Source: Lichtheimia corymbifera B2541
Taxonomy: Eukaryota > Mucoromycota > Mucoromycetes > Mucorales > Lichtheimiaceae
Direction of reading: 5' to 3'
Assembly (NCBI GenBank): GCA_000697475.1
Contig: JNEU01001145.1
Coordinates: forward strand, 1-64,000
DNA length: 64,000 nt
Under the pieces are notes generated by a model. It had not been told where the DNA came from and ran no database searches. It worked only from the letters and a program-made list of their open reading frames with translations. Below are positions 1-12,685 of this stretch, one piece after another; within the stretch, counting starts at the first letter, position 1; every line of letters starts with the position of its first letter. A program made the translations under genes and the position numbers.

Positions 1-1806
1 AAAGACCACTTGTCATATAGCATCGCGCTTACAGCATCTGTAAAACATAAAGATGTCCATAACTAAAAACTCTACAATGAAACGTGGGGCCTTCAATCGA
101 ACAAAGTTGCTCGTCTGGGTCAAGCGCACCTTGGGTGAAAGTTTCAGGTTCGAGGTGGGCTATCTCGGGGAGCAGGAGCGTCTACCCTACTTTCTCCTAC
201 ATTTGGGCTGGCCGGCATTCAAAATGTTCATTATGAACCATGCAGTTTTTAAATGAATGAAGTTGATCAGCATGTCCCAGAGAACCATGTGACCAAGTTT
301 CAAGTGCGAGATGGGGAATCTCAAGAAACTACATACTAATTGACTTTTTCATAAATCCGGCGCTTTCCCAATTTTCATCCGTTATAGTAAACCCCACATT
401 ATGCTCTCCTTTTCGAAATTTTCAAATGAAGTGTGGGTTCTTTATTAATACAAAGTTGTTCAGCATGTCCTAGAGCATATTGTGTGAAAGTTTCAAGTCG
501 AAATGAGCAACCCCAAAGTCATGGATCAATTTACAGTGTATATAAATATGTCTGACTGCCTGACAGATTTAATTTCCACCTCTTCCACTCCCACTTTATT
601 CTCTCTTCTTCCCATTCTCAACCGTTGATGCATTCAAGTACAACTACAACCTGCGACCGATTGTGCTGCTTCGCCCCATCATGTTGATCCTGCAACTGCC
701 TTGATCCGATTGTCTTTGACTGAATGACAACACCATGGCGCGTGCACCCCACGACAACAACCGCGTTTGACACTACACACTCTCTTGCACGCTCCTCTGC
801 TAAAATCAAACGTAACAGCATTCATTCCAATAGTCGCTATTAGCAATGTCTTTGCGCCATTATATCGAACAGCGTTCTCTACTTGCAGCAGCATGCCTTG
901 CAGCTTTTTTTTACGCGAACAGCAGATAGACACGGTATAGAAGCAGCTTTATTTACTATAACGACCTGCTCTAATGCATACATTTCTTATGGATGACGAC
1001 ATATCAGCATTAGTCACTTGGTTAAGTGCCATAGATAATGGCCAGGAAAGAGGATGGACCAACAGACGGATGGAAAAGGAAGCATATCAGCAGCATTAGT
1101 GGACTTGCAACGGCTATGGATGGATGGATGCAATCAAGTGAGGTGATGAGAGAAATCTGAAACGTTGCTCGGGTTACTTTGCGGATTACCAGGAGGGACG
1201 ATGGATCCTACCGCGTGGATACGACTGAGGATGAGGATGGAATGGATGGCGTTGACTAGGAGGCTTATATTTTTGACGAAGGGTGTTTACCGCCATGGAT
1301 GATATTGGAATCCTCAAATCAAATCATGCAGCAACCATGGATGAAGGATGTTTAGGATGGCAGCAACCAAGAATAGAATGACACGTTCTTCCCTCTTTCC
1401 TCTGTTATATAATTCACCCGCACCTTATTCATTGCAATGCTGTTCCTGTATCATATATACTTTATAAACACCCACACTACAATGTGCTATCCTTTGGCTT
1501 TTTCATTGAATGAGAATTGGATCCAAGATATTATTTAAATGTGGGTGCCGTACTATCAGCTCATGTGGGGTGTTGCTACGAATACATTAGAATTCGGTAT
1601 TACTGATCGCAATGATCAGCAACGCGTAGTTTATTTGGTACGTGGTCTGATACTAAAATGACATATGATGGCTATCTGTATCCAACAATCAATCAGCTGC
1701 GCTGCATAATGTGGCGTAGCAATACCAAATGCGGCAAAATCAGTGCAACCTTATAAGCTCTTAACGCGTTCCAGGATCCATTTGTCTTTGGTTTTTCACT
1801 CTCTCC
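1..1806. other. gene-free repeat-rich left edge
   Basis: No convincing coding region. Positions 77-170, 253-325 and 424-515 carry three degenerate copies of a unit with an AAGTTG...CAGCATGTC...GAAAGTTTCAAG core. From about 416 to 1010 the sequence matches, in inverted orientation, the stretch 19355-20026. From 1011 to 1806 there are GGATGGA-rich and AT-rich stretches without open frames; the last part should contain the promoter of the F-box gene starting at 1807. Confidence 0.6.
416..1010 (+). repeat. dispersed repeat, copy A
   Basis: About 600 bp that can be aligned by eye with the reverse complement of 19355-20026. Shared blocks include TTCTTTATTA, TGGATCAATTTAC, TTAATTTCCA, CGATTGTGCT, GGCGCGTGCACCCCACGACA, AAACGTAACAGCATTCATTC and TAGAAGCAG, in the same order. 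Open frames seen in one copy are interrupted in the other, so it does not look like a conserved gene. No terminal inverted repeats or target duplication could be defined. It may be a degraded non-autonomous transposable element. Confidence 0.75.
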
Positions 1807-3955
1807 ATGTTGAGCTCTCACCATCGTCAGCCCATCAACACCATTAGCGACACATTCGGCGGCACATCAACCATTCAGGAACTGGACCACTTGAGCACTG
1901 AATTCCACTCGGGTGTTCGCGCCACACACGGTGACCATGAAACCAGTACAGCAGTCAAGATATTCGACAATGTACTCGCATATACACACAAGAACCTGCT
2001 TATGCCACTACTTTTACGACGCTCTGTTTTATGCCGAGAAATGGATAACCTTGAAGAAGCCTTGAACAGTGCACGGCAAGCCATACAACTTGACAACACA
2101 AACGCTGATGGCCACATTGCTGCGGTACAAGCATTCGTTGCACAAGGCAGCCTTACAGCCGCTCTAAGGCAATGTGCCATAGGGTTGTCTCCTTCCTTTT
2201 CCAAAGATAGACGACGCAAGGATCTCCAATTATTACAGCAACAGTTATATGAGCACGTCAACCATGTAAACCAATGGCCATTTGATGATGGGATAGTCGA
2301 ACGTATCATCCGCATGATCCACTTCTCGGAGAGACTATGCTTTGCTGCTACATGTCGACATTGGCGTAATCGAATATACAACCTTCCAGCGACATGGGAA
2401 GACATCTCCATCATTCCAAGAATCTCCCACAACAACTCTTTATTCCGGTATATGACAGCATACAAGATACGCCATCTCGCTATATCCACAGATAATCGTT
2501 TACCACAAGATATATATCGTCACTGGAATCAGCTTGAATCTCTTGGTAAGGTGATCTTTTAGCAACAACTCTCTCAAATACTCACATATATTGTATTTAG
2601 ACATCATTACTGGAAACAGTGGAACGGTCATTCCAAGCATCAACATGGCAAGGATGCTGGTGCAGCAGAATAGGGCAACTTTGAGACAGCTTGAAGTAGA
2701 AGTGGATACCGTGGATCTCGACCCCTGTGACATGTTCAGTGATTTATTGTCAATCTGTCCCAACCTCACACGTCTCAAAATACATAAGCACCCTCAGCCT
2801 TTTCCCAGAGTGATTGACAATTGGCTTCTAGCTCCTGCCCATCCTATTCCACTTACACAGCTCATCTTTGTCAACGCCGAGTTGAATTGGTTGAAACGTC
2901 TGATTCCAAAGTGTCCTCAATTACAGCACCTAGTCTGCGTTCCTAAAAGATATGGACAGCATGATAATCTGGTGTTAGAGCTTGCCAACCAACATTGTCC
3001 TTGCTTGCAAAGCTTTCGAGTGGGTGAAATAAACCATCTTCGTGCATTTCCCGACAACTCTTTGGTGTATTGGAATGATGCCACTCCGCCTATCCTTGGG
3101 TTGGAGATTTATGTCAGTTGGATGGATGACGCTGCTTCACAATTTCTGGAGAGGAACCACCTTACCTTGGAAGGATTGAGTCTACCATTGGATAGCTTGT
3201 CCCGCTCATTCAAAACGTTGATCACATTGGCACAAGTGAATGTTCCGAGGTTACGCAAACTTGATATACGCAAGTCAAGGCTAAGGACACAATATCTATC
3301 CTCGTATGACTTATCAGTGATCCTTCAAAATTGTCCTGCACTCGAGGTGCTATGGATTGCAGATGCCGCGGTCGTGAATGATAATCTGTTGTACAGCTTG
3401 CATCGTCTGAGCAGATTGAGAGAATTGGAAATGACCATCATGCATGACTTGGATGGGAAGGACAGCAATATATCAACATATGGTTTAAATCTTTTATTCA
3501 GCACTGCGTCCTGTTTACGAGATGTGCATTTGATCTTGAATGAACCTATATCCATCAAAAGTTGCTTGTCATGTATCGCTCAATCTACATCTTTGACTCA
3601 CCTGGCATTGACGACTCACAAGAGCGTGGCGTTGAGTGAACTGGACGAATTTGCAACTAGCATATCTGCACCTTTACAATCACTGAAAATCAAATCGATG
3701 AGTGGCGTGGTTGGAGCGAACGATGATAGCCTTAAATCCTTGACATCTATGCCTCATATTACACACGTTCAACTTACACCATGCTGGCAATCATTTGTAG
3801 ACGCAATGTATGCATGCTCCAAGAAAGACTTCAAGAACAAAACAACTGATATGACCATCAGGGTATTTACCCAGCCAGTCTTTGCATTTACTTTCGCAGC
3901 TCATAAAAAGCATGTTGAATTACGTATATATAGAAGATGTTTACAACAATACTAA
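1807..3955 (+). CDS. TPR / F-box / leucine-rich-repeat protein
   Basis: Two exons, 1807-2545 and 2601-3955, joined by a 55-bp GT-AG intron in phase 1, giving about 697 aa. The N-terminal 150 residues hold TPR-like helices (LEEALNSARQAIQLD). An F-box follows at roughly 155-200, starting WPFDDGIVERIIRMI and continuing to CRHWRN. The remaining 490 residues are leucine-rich repeats (CPNLTRLKI, CPQLQHLVC, CPALEVLWI). This order resembles yeast Dia2 and S. pombe Pof3, in which the F-box binds Skp1 of an SCF ubiquitin ligase and the LRRs hold substrate. Mucoralean genomes have many such paralogues, so direct orthology is not claimed. The ATG at 1807 is the first in frame. Confidence 0.88.
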
Positions 3956-4156
3956 ATAAATGATACCAACATTTGCATGATACTATATCAATCTTTTGTT
4001 GTGATGTGGGTGGGGTGGACTGGGAGGCTGAAACGCGTGGAATCGGAGGTCAGCTACGACGGGGAGAAGGAGGTTGAATTGATTATGTACTCCTCACTGT
4101 TGCTTCGCAACCACACGCTCTTTTTCCTATTCACACACTATTGCAACTTTTCCAAC

Positions 4157-5389
4157 ATGGCATCAGGAATCAACGCTCTTGACATGGCCCTTGACGATGT
4201 TATTTCGCAAACGGGAACCAACAAACGTAGACAACAAAGCAATCGTGGTCGTGGCGGCATAAGCAAGCCTTCTCGTGGCGGTTTTCGATCAGGAAACAAC
4301 AGCTACTCGGTATGTTGCGTATAGTCCAATCATCCGTTTCCAATGCGCCAGCACAAGCACAGTCGTACGCATACGCACCCAATATTACTCTCAATCTCAG
4401 TGGGCAACCATGTCATGTGTGTGTTCGTGTCTCTGGGTGTGGTTGTGTTTCATTGCGTTCATCTTGTTCAGTCGTCTATCACACTTTTTTACACGCACGC
4501 ACTTTTTATCCGCTTGGGAGGATCGAACAGTACACTTGAATCACCCCCCTGATGGGTTCAGGTGCATATTTGGTGTGATAACGACATGCGATGCATTGTG
4601 CTCTTGCTTTCCCTTTTCCCCCTTCACTCCCTCTCCCTTTCATCAAATCCATCCCTTTCACCCTCTCACCTTTATCTTTTTTTTTCTTCCATCCAAAAGC
4701 GCACTCCTTATGGTTCAAGACAGCAAGATCGTAATGCTCCATCCAACCAGCCTGCCGCTAGAACATCGCGTACCAATTTGATCGTATCCAACTTGCATTA
4801 CAATGTCACAGAGAGTGATCTTTATGTAAGTAATATAGAAGAGGAGGGAGAAGGATGATTATCATACAAGGAGATAACATAGATCATATAGGAACTCTTT
4901 GGTCAAATGGGCCCTGTGAAACGTGCATTCTTACATTTGGGTCCTTCTGGTGGTTCTGCAGGTGTTGCTGACATTGTCTTTTCTTATCCACCCGACGCTG
5001 AGAGAGCCTTGGCATCCTACAACAATGTTGAACTTGATGGTAAGTAGGGGTCATTGTGTTGCTTGCCAAGCCAGATAATAATAATGCTCATTGTGTTGTG
5101 TTATATTTAGGTCGCCCCATGCGTATCGCCTTTGCTACTTTGCCTGGTGTTGCACAACAACAACAATCCGGTGGTGCTATGAGGCGGCCCATGCGTGGTA
5201 GCAACCGACCTCAACGTGGTCGAGGTGGCAACCGTCGTCGTGAAAATCGACCCAAGCCGTCCGAGGAGGAATTGGATGCTGAGATGGATAGTTACATGGC
5301 TGGACCGGTAAGTAGGCAACTAAATGATTGGTGTTTTATACAAATATATTGACATATTGACATACAATTGATAGAATGATGATCAGTAA
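4157..5389 (+). CDS. YRA1: REF/ALY family mRNA export adaptor (Yra1/Mlo3-like)
   Basis: Five exons: 4157-4309, 4700-4825, 4892-5039, 5111-5307, 5375-5389; 212 codons including the stop. It starts with the REF N-box-like segment (AL.MALDDVI), then an RGG stretch, a single RRM (TNLIVSNLHYNVTESDLYELF to GRPMRIAF), a second Arg/Gly-rich tail and the C-terminal REF box ELDAEMDSYMAG, followed by PNDDQ. Family members bind RNA, bridge it to the Mex67 export receptor and join TREX at transcription sites in the nucleus. The first intron is 390 bp while the other introns here are 50-80 bp. Exon phases all agree, and both ends of the protein match the family. Confidence 0.93.
4310..4699 (+). other. unusually long intron 1 of the YRA1-like gene
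   Basis: GT at 4310 and AG at 4698-4699 flank 390 bp. The last 110 bp form a long C/T-rich tract. Short open frames inside run through the splice sites and show no family similarity, so they are treated as intron. It is roughly five times longer than typical introns in the window. Confidence 0.8.
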
Positions 5390-5644
5390 ATGCCAAATGC
5401 CTAGTACAAGAAACAATTTTTGTATAAATGATCGAGATTATTTGAAATATAAAGCATTGAGACAGTCGTATTTTTCGCATCTTTTACTTGGTCGCCGCAC
5501 AGTCTAAAAATAGCACCATGCGCTCGTTTTCTGTTTCTGCTGGTGCTTTGCCTAGTCTTTTCTTTTTTCTTATACTCCACACGCCTTTTCGCTCTTCCTC
5601 TTTGTCATCATTGAATTCAAGGAGTAGACTTGCTTTCTTTCCGT

Positions 5645-8600
5645 ATGGCTGCTGCTGTCATTGCAACTTCTCCACACCAGTCAACGGGGCTGCGCTTCGC
5701 TAACTCATTCTGGGTAACACCTTTTATATTTGACATCACCCCTTCCCCCCCGACTATTATTCATTTCGAATACAATAGGATCCTAGCGATCGTGGAGTCG
5801 ACGTTATTATTGAAAAGCTACACAATTCAAAACAAACTTGTGAAGAGATCAAGAAGCTCTATGAAATAAGGTACATATACTACTGCTGCACCACCCATGG
5901 AAACCACCCCTTTCTCGTTTCTCCCCCACCCCCACTGCTTCTTCATTATATAGACATGCATACAAATGAGCTTACTCGGATATATCAACTAGATCACAAA
6001 TCGAAGAAGACTATGGCGAACGCTTACTCAAGTTATCTCAATTGATTGTCGGTCAAGCCGAGGAAGGAACGCTATCCGAGTCATTGTCGCATATTCCCAG
6101 TGCTTTGGAAACAACGGCTCGTGCACATTTGGACCTGGCCCAGCAGCTCAAACATCAGTTGGAAGCACCATTGGATGGTTTCTTACGCGAACAACGTGAA
6201 TCACGAAAACAGGTATGTGCATCATGTCAAAACATAGCTCATAGCTGGTACTCACGGGTTACTGTAGCATCATCAGCAGATTGAAAATGCTAGGCAACTG
6301 AAGAATATGCATTATACAAATGCAATCAAGGTACACAGGCCATTTCCCCCCTTTCCCAATACCCCTTATATCTAATCAACACGATGCACAGGCCAAGGAA
6401 TTCTATACTGCCGAATGTACCAAAGTGGCTGGCATGGAAAAGTATCTACGAGAACGAGGATCTGAAATGACTGAGGATGAGATGCATCAAGTAAGTATAT
6501 TAATTATCTACTACTATGGGTCGGATCATTTATTGACGATCCGGTTGTGTTGTAGATGAAAGAAGAAATCGACGAAGGTCGGAAGATGATGAATGCAGCG
6601 GAACAAGAATACCGACGTGCTGTTGATGTCTTCAACTCTGTGACAAGCGATTGGGTGGCAAGCTGGAAAGGAGCATGTGATATATTCCAAGATATGGAGG
6701 AAAAGCGGATACACTACATCCATGGCAGCTTACGCTCGTAAGTGTTGATTTTTTAAAATGGAGAAAAGTATACTAAGCTTCATGGTTTGTATAGGTTTTC
6801 AACCATGATGTCTAGCGTGTACCTCGTGGATGATCAGGTAAATGGTGCATTGTTTATTGCTTGTCATGTGTTGTTTTCTAATCAAATGAGCAAAATAGTG
6901 CTGTGAACGTATTCGAACAACATTGGAGCTGACTGATGTGCGTAAAGACATTGAAGAGTTTGTTACACGATATGGTACAGGCAATGTAATGCCAGGTAAT
7001 GCATAACATTTCATACCTCGAAAGCATCTGCTGATCCAATGAAAATAGATGTCATGCAATTTGAACCATTCTCTTCGATGGATATCCAAAGTACACCTTC
7101 TTCATCTATTCACCATGGTCCTGTGCTTGAAACAAAGGAGCTACCACCTATGCCAGAATCTGTGAATGACAACAATGACCCAGCACCAACCACGGAGCAG
7201 CAACATGTCAAAGATCAATCACATGATGATTCCCAAGGGGATGCAATGACTACGGCTATGGCTGAAGTTGAAGAAATGCTCAGTATCCCAGAATCTAAAC
7301 CGCCAGCAGAAATGAAATCGACGCATGAGGAAGTTGCTGCTGCACCCAAGTCGACGGCAAATGAACAACCAGCACCAATAGCCGATGAACAGCCGAATAC
7401 AGAGTCAAAATCAACATCCGATCAACCTGCAAAGGAGGCAACAGTCGCTATGGTTACTAATGATACCGCTGTCAAAGAATCCGATTCACCTGCAAAAGAA
7501 ACCGCCGTTGCTATGCAACCCGTGATTAACGAGGACCATGCACAATCCACATCAGTATCCCCTGAAGATCCACCAATCCCTGCAACACCACCATCGCCCG
7601 TTAATGTGGATTCAAAACAACGAGAGGACAATGAGGAACACGTATCAGCTGTGGAGCCTGCAGTGGCTGTGGCTACTGCTGCTGCTGCTGCTGCAACTAC
7701 TACTGGGATGGAACTTTCAACAAACAATGATGCACAGCAACAAGATCCAGCATTACCGGATGACAAATACAAACCAATGCCAAATCCCGAATTTCAAAGT
7801 GGTTCTTCGACTTCGGAGCAAAAGCGAATGTCACGTGTGGATTCCGGCAATGACATGCAGGCTAGCGTACTGGATCCTAAACCAACTGATGCTGTAGCAG
7901 CGACTACTTTGGCTGATGCATCCCATCAAGAACTGAAACCAACCACGAGATCACTTGATGCCACTGTCGCAGCAGCTCATGAAACACAACCAGCAAACGA
8001 TTCCACTCAAGGTGTGCATTTATCTGATCCACCATCTTCATCGGCACCAGCAAATGACAAAAATGATGATGATGCTTCTACAGAGAATGATTACTCTCTT
8101 CCTCCACCTAAAGCTGAAAAGTGGGTCATTTCATCGATCCGTCGTCCTCAACAATTGCCAGTGCGTGTACAAAATGTGCGCATGAGCATGAATGCAAGTT
8201 CACCATCTCTCACAGCTCCAGTTGTTCCTGAACCTGATAGTCGGACACCCACAGCTAGTACGAGCACGGGCAACAAGTTCCATCGTCCCAATGCTCCCTT
8301 AAAGATTGAGATACCCAACAAGCCCACATCATCACCTACCAATACACGCAACAACATCAACACAAACCCACATCAACAACATCAACAAGCTCCACAAGCC
8401 GCAGCACAGCAAGTAATTGCAGCTGGCAGAGCACATGCTCACCAAACACAATCATGGCAATCTCCTGTCAACCCATCACCTAGTCGACGCTTTAGTGCAA
8501 TGGATGGTACTCGTTGGCAACAACAACCTCCTCTGGAGCCTCTTGAACAACCTCTGTATGAAATTGAAGGAGAAGGACAACAACACAGGTCTCTTGCAGA

Positions 8601-9324
8601 TGCTCCACGACCCTCAGAATCTGCCAGCCATCACAAAAAGGGTCACCTTAGCTCTTTTGTTAAGGGTGTCTTGAAATCGGATCAGCAAGATAAGCGTGCT
8701 AGTGCATTAGCAGCGCCTCTTTCGAGTACTGCTGATAAGAAGGAAAAGCGGTTTTCAATGAACATCTTTGGTGGCAAAAAGGACAAACGCCAGCAAAAGC
8801 AATTCAATGACGATCCTCCACAACAACAACAACCTGTCATTCTCGAAGATGAAGAGGTGATCCACAATAGCTTGGGTTCAAGAAGCACACCTGTTTTGTC
8901 ACGACCTGTTAGTGCTGTCCCGGTTATGCGATCCATGAATAACAATTATCAGTCATCACCATCGCCACAACGTATGATGCAACAACCTGCGCCATCCTCA
9001 TCCACTGGAAAAGCACCTGCTCCTGTTGCTGCTGCTGCTGCTGCTCCTCGACAAGATCAATTGGAAGATGGCTCACCTATCATTGAATATGGTAAAAGTT
9101 GATCGTGATTTGATATTCCATGAGCTGACAATGTCTTTTTCTTCTTAGTACGAGCCATTTGGACCTACGAAGCTAAGATTCCTAGTGAAATGAGCTTTAT
9201 GGCTGGTGATCCATTGGCTGTGATTACCAAACAAATAGATGGTTGGTGGCTCGCCGAGCTTATGGATCCGCAACGACGACAACGAGGTCTTATTCCTGGC
9301 AACTACATGGAGCCGATCAATTAG
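5645..9324 (+). CDS. F-BAR and SH3 domain protein (PCH family, Cdc15/Hof1/Imp2-like)
   Basis: Ten exons: 5645-5713, 5779-5870, 5993-6212, 6268-6330, 6392-6490, 6556-6737, 6795-6837, 6899-6995, 7049-9091, 9149-9324 (stop 9322-9324); about 1027 aa, all phases consistent. The F-BAR domain fills the first 330 residues (RFANSFW, GVDVIIEKLHNSKQTCEEIK, EEDYGERLLKLS). A long low-complexity linker of about 620 residues, rich in P, Q, A, S and T, follows. A C-terminal SH3 domain (residues about 968-1025: ALWTYEAKIPSEMSFMAGD-like start, DGWWLAELMD, GLIPGNYME) ends the protein. Known members bend membrane and organise the cytokinetic or septal actin ring. The linker probably carries phosphorylation sites, as in Cdc15; that is inference. 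Confidence 0.92.
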
Positions 9325-9772
9325 CGTGTACCATAACAACCCTATTACATCCCCCCATTCAATTAATAATATCAATTTGATCATTTCATGTGAGAGAGTT
9401 TATTCTTTGAGGAAAACAACAACAAACGAGTGTTTACAAAAGAGTCTCAGCTTTACTGAACATGCCTGGTGCCTTGGATGTGCGTCATTTCGGGGTGGGG
9501 GGAAAGTCTATAGTGTTTGTTTTTTCACGCTCAGTCAATACTAATGGACTTTTATAGTATTCGGCTTAAGCGTGGTCACCGCCGAGGTGGACCCTCTCTC
9601 TTTTGACAATTGACTATTGAATCGGAGAAATGGTTGCAGAAGAGGAAATTGACCCGCTCAAACTGAAAAAATCCGGTTGGTCCATCCCCCTTCATCCCCA
9701 CATTTGTATAAAGGGCGTCATTCAGTTTTTCGTTTACAAACGCTTTTGCTTCTTCCTCTCTTTCAACACAAT
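9325..9772 (+). promoter_or_regulatory. intergenic region with TATA element before the polyol dehydrogenase
   Basis: 448 bp with no gene. TATAAAG at 9707-9713 lies 60-66 bp before the ATG at 9773, followed by a C/T-rich stretch, a usual fungal core promoter arrangement. Nothing else was recognised. Confidence 0.45.
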
Positions 9773-11050
9773 ATGCTGCCTCAAGACGAAACCAATCAAT
9801 GCGTTGTTTTACGCGAAAAGAACAACATTGTTATTGTAAGCTTTTCAAGTTTATGCAAAAGACAAATGGAGACGTGTTGTATTGAGATCATTGTTGATAC
9901 CATCAGGAAAACAGACCAATTCCAACCTTGAACCCAGGCGAAGTACTTATCAATGTCAAGGCCACTGGCATTTGTGGTTCGGATGTACACTATTGGCTCC
10001 ACGGTGGTATCGGCTCATTCCAACTCAAGGCTCCTATGATTTTGGGACATGAATCTGCTGGTATTGTGGCAGCTGTTGGAGAAAATGTGAAGCATTTGAA
10101 GGTTGGTGATCGTGTTGCTTTGGAACCTGGTGTAGCATGTCGCATGTGCGATCAATGCAAATCAGGTCGTTACAACTTGTGTCCGGACATGGCCTTGTAA
10201 GTGTCTCTTTAATTGCTGCTTTTGGAAAGTGAAAGGGAAAAAGGCTCACGATCACTTTTTTGTCCCAGTGCTGCCACTCCCCCCATTGATGGCACCTTGT
10301 GCAACTACTACAAGCACGCTGCCGACTTTTGTTTCAAACTTCCAGACCACGTGTCACTTGAAGAAGGTGCCTTGATTGAACCTCTTTCAGTGGGTATTCA
10401 CGCTGCTCGCCGCGCCAACATTACAGCGGGTGATCGTGTTATTATCTTTGGTGCTGGTCCTGTTGGTTTATTATGTGCTGCTGCTGCCAAGGCTGCTGGT
10501 GCTGGCCATGTTACTATCACTGATTTGGTGCCATCGCGCCTTGAGTTTGCAAAGAGCTATTGCACTGATTCTCAAGTCTTACTTCAACGTCCCAATCCTG
10601 GTGAGCCCAATATGGATTACGCACGTCGTATGGCAGCTGCCATTCTCGAGACTGAAGAGCTTGCCGATGCTGTGATTGATTGCACCGGTGCAGAGACCTG
10701 CGTCCAAATGTCAGTATTGCTTTCTAAAAACGGTGGTCAGGTCGTATTGGTTGGTATGGGATCTTCTGTTCAAGCCTTGCCGATCTCTGAGATTTCTTCA
10801 CGGGAGGTGGATATCAAAGGCATCTTCCGTTATTGTAACGTAAGTGATAACTTGTACCATTGAGTCTATATGTGTATCTCACAATCCATCTTTATAGACT
10901 TATGGAACTGCTGTCAAGATGCTTGCATCAGGTACTGTGGATGTCAAACCCTTGATCACCCACTCTTATCCCCTGCAAGAAGCTGTCAAGGCATTTGAGC
11001 ATGTCAAAGAAGGTCGTGATGGTGCCATCAAAGTGCAGATCTTAGGTTAA
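9773..11050 (+). CDS. zinc-dependent polyol dehydrogenase (sorbitol/xylitol dehydrogenase type)
   Basis: Four exons: 9773-9835, 9907-10196, 10269-10839, 10898-11050; 358 aa, the usual length of medium-chain sorbitol dehydrogenases. Catalytic zinc residues are visible in GICGSDVHYW and LGHESAG; four structural-zinc cysteines are in CRMCDQCKSGRYNLC; AATPPIDGTLCNYY is a sorbitol dehydrogenase signature; the NAD site GAGPVGLL is present. The enzyme oxidises sorbitol or xylitol to the ketose with NAD in the cytosol. The exact substrate (sorbitol, xylitol or L-arabinitol) cannot be decided by eye. The start was chosen because the first exon has no other in-frame ATG and gives the family's normal N-terminus. 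Confidence 0.94.
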
Positions 11051-11910
11051 ACTTGGTTTTATTGTTCGTTTATTTTCCCTTTCCATCACATGCATTCCCC
11101 CCAACTCCCCCAAACGCTGATCAAAACATCATAACCGCACGCACGCATTTACCTCTATTAGCCACCATTTTCATTTATACACCTCATGTTGCCACCTACT
11201 GCTTTGCTTTTATTTCCTTCCGGTCATGTTTATATACAAGCAATATATCAAAGTGATAAGCCATCTGGAAAAAGCATTAGACATCATTGGAAGTTGCATT
11301 CATTTTGATTGTCATGTTGGGGAACAAAAAAGAAAGAGCAGGCCGGCTTCATTCCGGGATCATCTGACGCGCACTGCTGTGTCACGGGATGGACCAACCA
11401 ATAATAGTGCATGTGCCGAGTTGGATGTTTAGCTTGATGATCCTATTGACGACAAGAACGCACAATGATCTAAACAATGAATATACCTAGGAGGTGGCAA
11501 CTATGATCTGATCCTATGACAAGATCACATGTGCACATGGCACAATGGACACTCGTTGAATGAAACACGATGCTCCCTTGTTCTATTATTGTTGTCAAGG
11601 ATACCGGATAATTCAGCCCGTCTCACTCGTTTTTGGCAAAGATGGCCATGTTGCACATACACGCCACATAAAAAGGAAACGGCGTTGGAAAATAGGGTAG
11701 GATTCAAGTTGGCAAAGGAATAACAGACAAGTGCACAATGAAACAAACGCCAACCAAGCCTGCGAATATCCAGTCGCATGGTGCCAAGGTTGCACGGCAA
11801 CATGATGCATGTGTAAGGAGGCACATCACAATGTCAGAGAGAGAGTCACACTTGCATATGAATGTGTGGAGAAGAGCAAAGAAGTTGGTTCTTCTCTCTT
11901 TTTTCATTGA
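11051..11910. other. intergenic, no gene seen
   Basis: 860 bp between the polyol dehydrogenase stop and the small Tyr/Gly-rich gene. Only short unrelated frames. It should contain the dehydrogenase 3' UTR and the promoter of the next gene; no clear TATA box was seen. Confidence 0.4.
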
Positions 11911-12289
11911 ATGTCTTACTATCCATGTACGTGGTTGGTTATTATATGTTCACCCATTCAAGTCAACGTATTAATCTTGCCTTTCTTTTCTAGTATACAA
12001 CGTCAATCCGTATGGTTACGGCTATCAGAATCCTTTCTATGGCCAGTTGTATCCATCCATGACCCCACCTTATTACTATGGTACAGCCGGGTACTATCCT
12101 TCATCATACTATGGCGGATACTACGGTGTGCCTTATCAAAGGCCTGGTCTACTACGTGGATTAATGAACCGACTCCGCTATGGATCATATTATTATCCAC
12201 CACCTTATTACGATTATGGGCGGTACTATCCGGAGATGAACCAAGTGAGCACGGTTAAAGATCTTTGGAAGAGCAACGAGTATTATTGA
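11911..12289 (+). CDS. small Tyr/Gly/Pro-rich protein
   Basis: Two exons, 11911-11926 and 11994-12289, joined by a 67-bp GT-AG intron; 103 aa. The first exon codes only MSYYP plus one base, and the splice keeps the frame of the long second exon, which has no ATG before 12047. The protein is full of YYG, YYP and GYG stretches, then a basic block (RPGLLRGLMNRLRYG), and ends with a polar tail (TVKDLWKSNEYY). No domain is recognised. Similar MSYYP-starting, Tyr/Pro-rich proteins in fungi are mostly uncharacterised. A structural or phase-separating role is conceivable but is not shown. Confidence 0.7.
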
Positions 12290-12685
12290 TACGGCCACCA
12301 AGCGATGGACAATGACATTTCCCACAGTACTACTTTCATTTGACCTCATTTTTGCATCCCATGTATTCTATAGTAATATCACACAAACGCTCAACCCATG
12401 TATGGGAAGCCCTTTGTTATATATACCATGTTGGCTAGTTCCAAATATATCATTCCTTGTGCATAGTATCTTCTCCTTTATTTCGGGTGTGTTTCCGTCG
12501 TCTGCCAAAAATGATTTCTCATGTGGGTAGGAGGAGCTTACATGTCATACCAAACAAAGAGCAATGTGACATCATTCAAGAATAAGGTGATCATTAAAAG
12601 TATATATACATCTTGGCCAAATCATTATTGCACACGCATATTTGTGAAGTAAATGGGGGTATAAGCGGCTATCTAGTCTTGGTTC
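12290..12685. other. convergent intergenic region
   Basis: 396 bp between two genes whose 3' ends face each other. AT-rich, with no open frame of interest; expected to hold both poly(A) sites. Confidence 0.5.

Noticed and set aside
4275..4781. 168-codon frame within the YRA1-like gene
   Set aside because: It runs from exon 1 through the long intron into exon 2 in a wrong frame; RRM and REF-box exons define the real one.
9772..9931. overlapping plus-strand frames read through the first intron of the polyol dehydrogenase
   Set aside because: Splicing 9836-9906 gives the expected family N-terminus.
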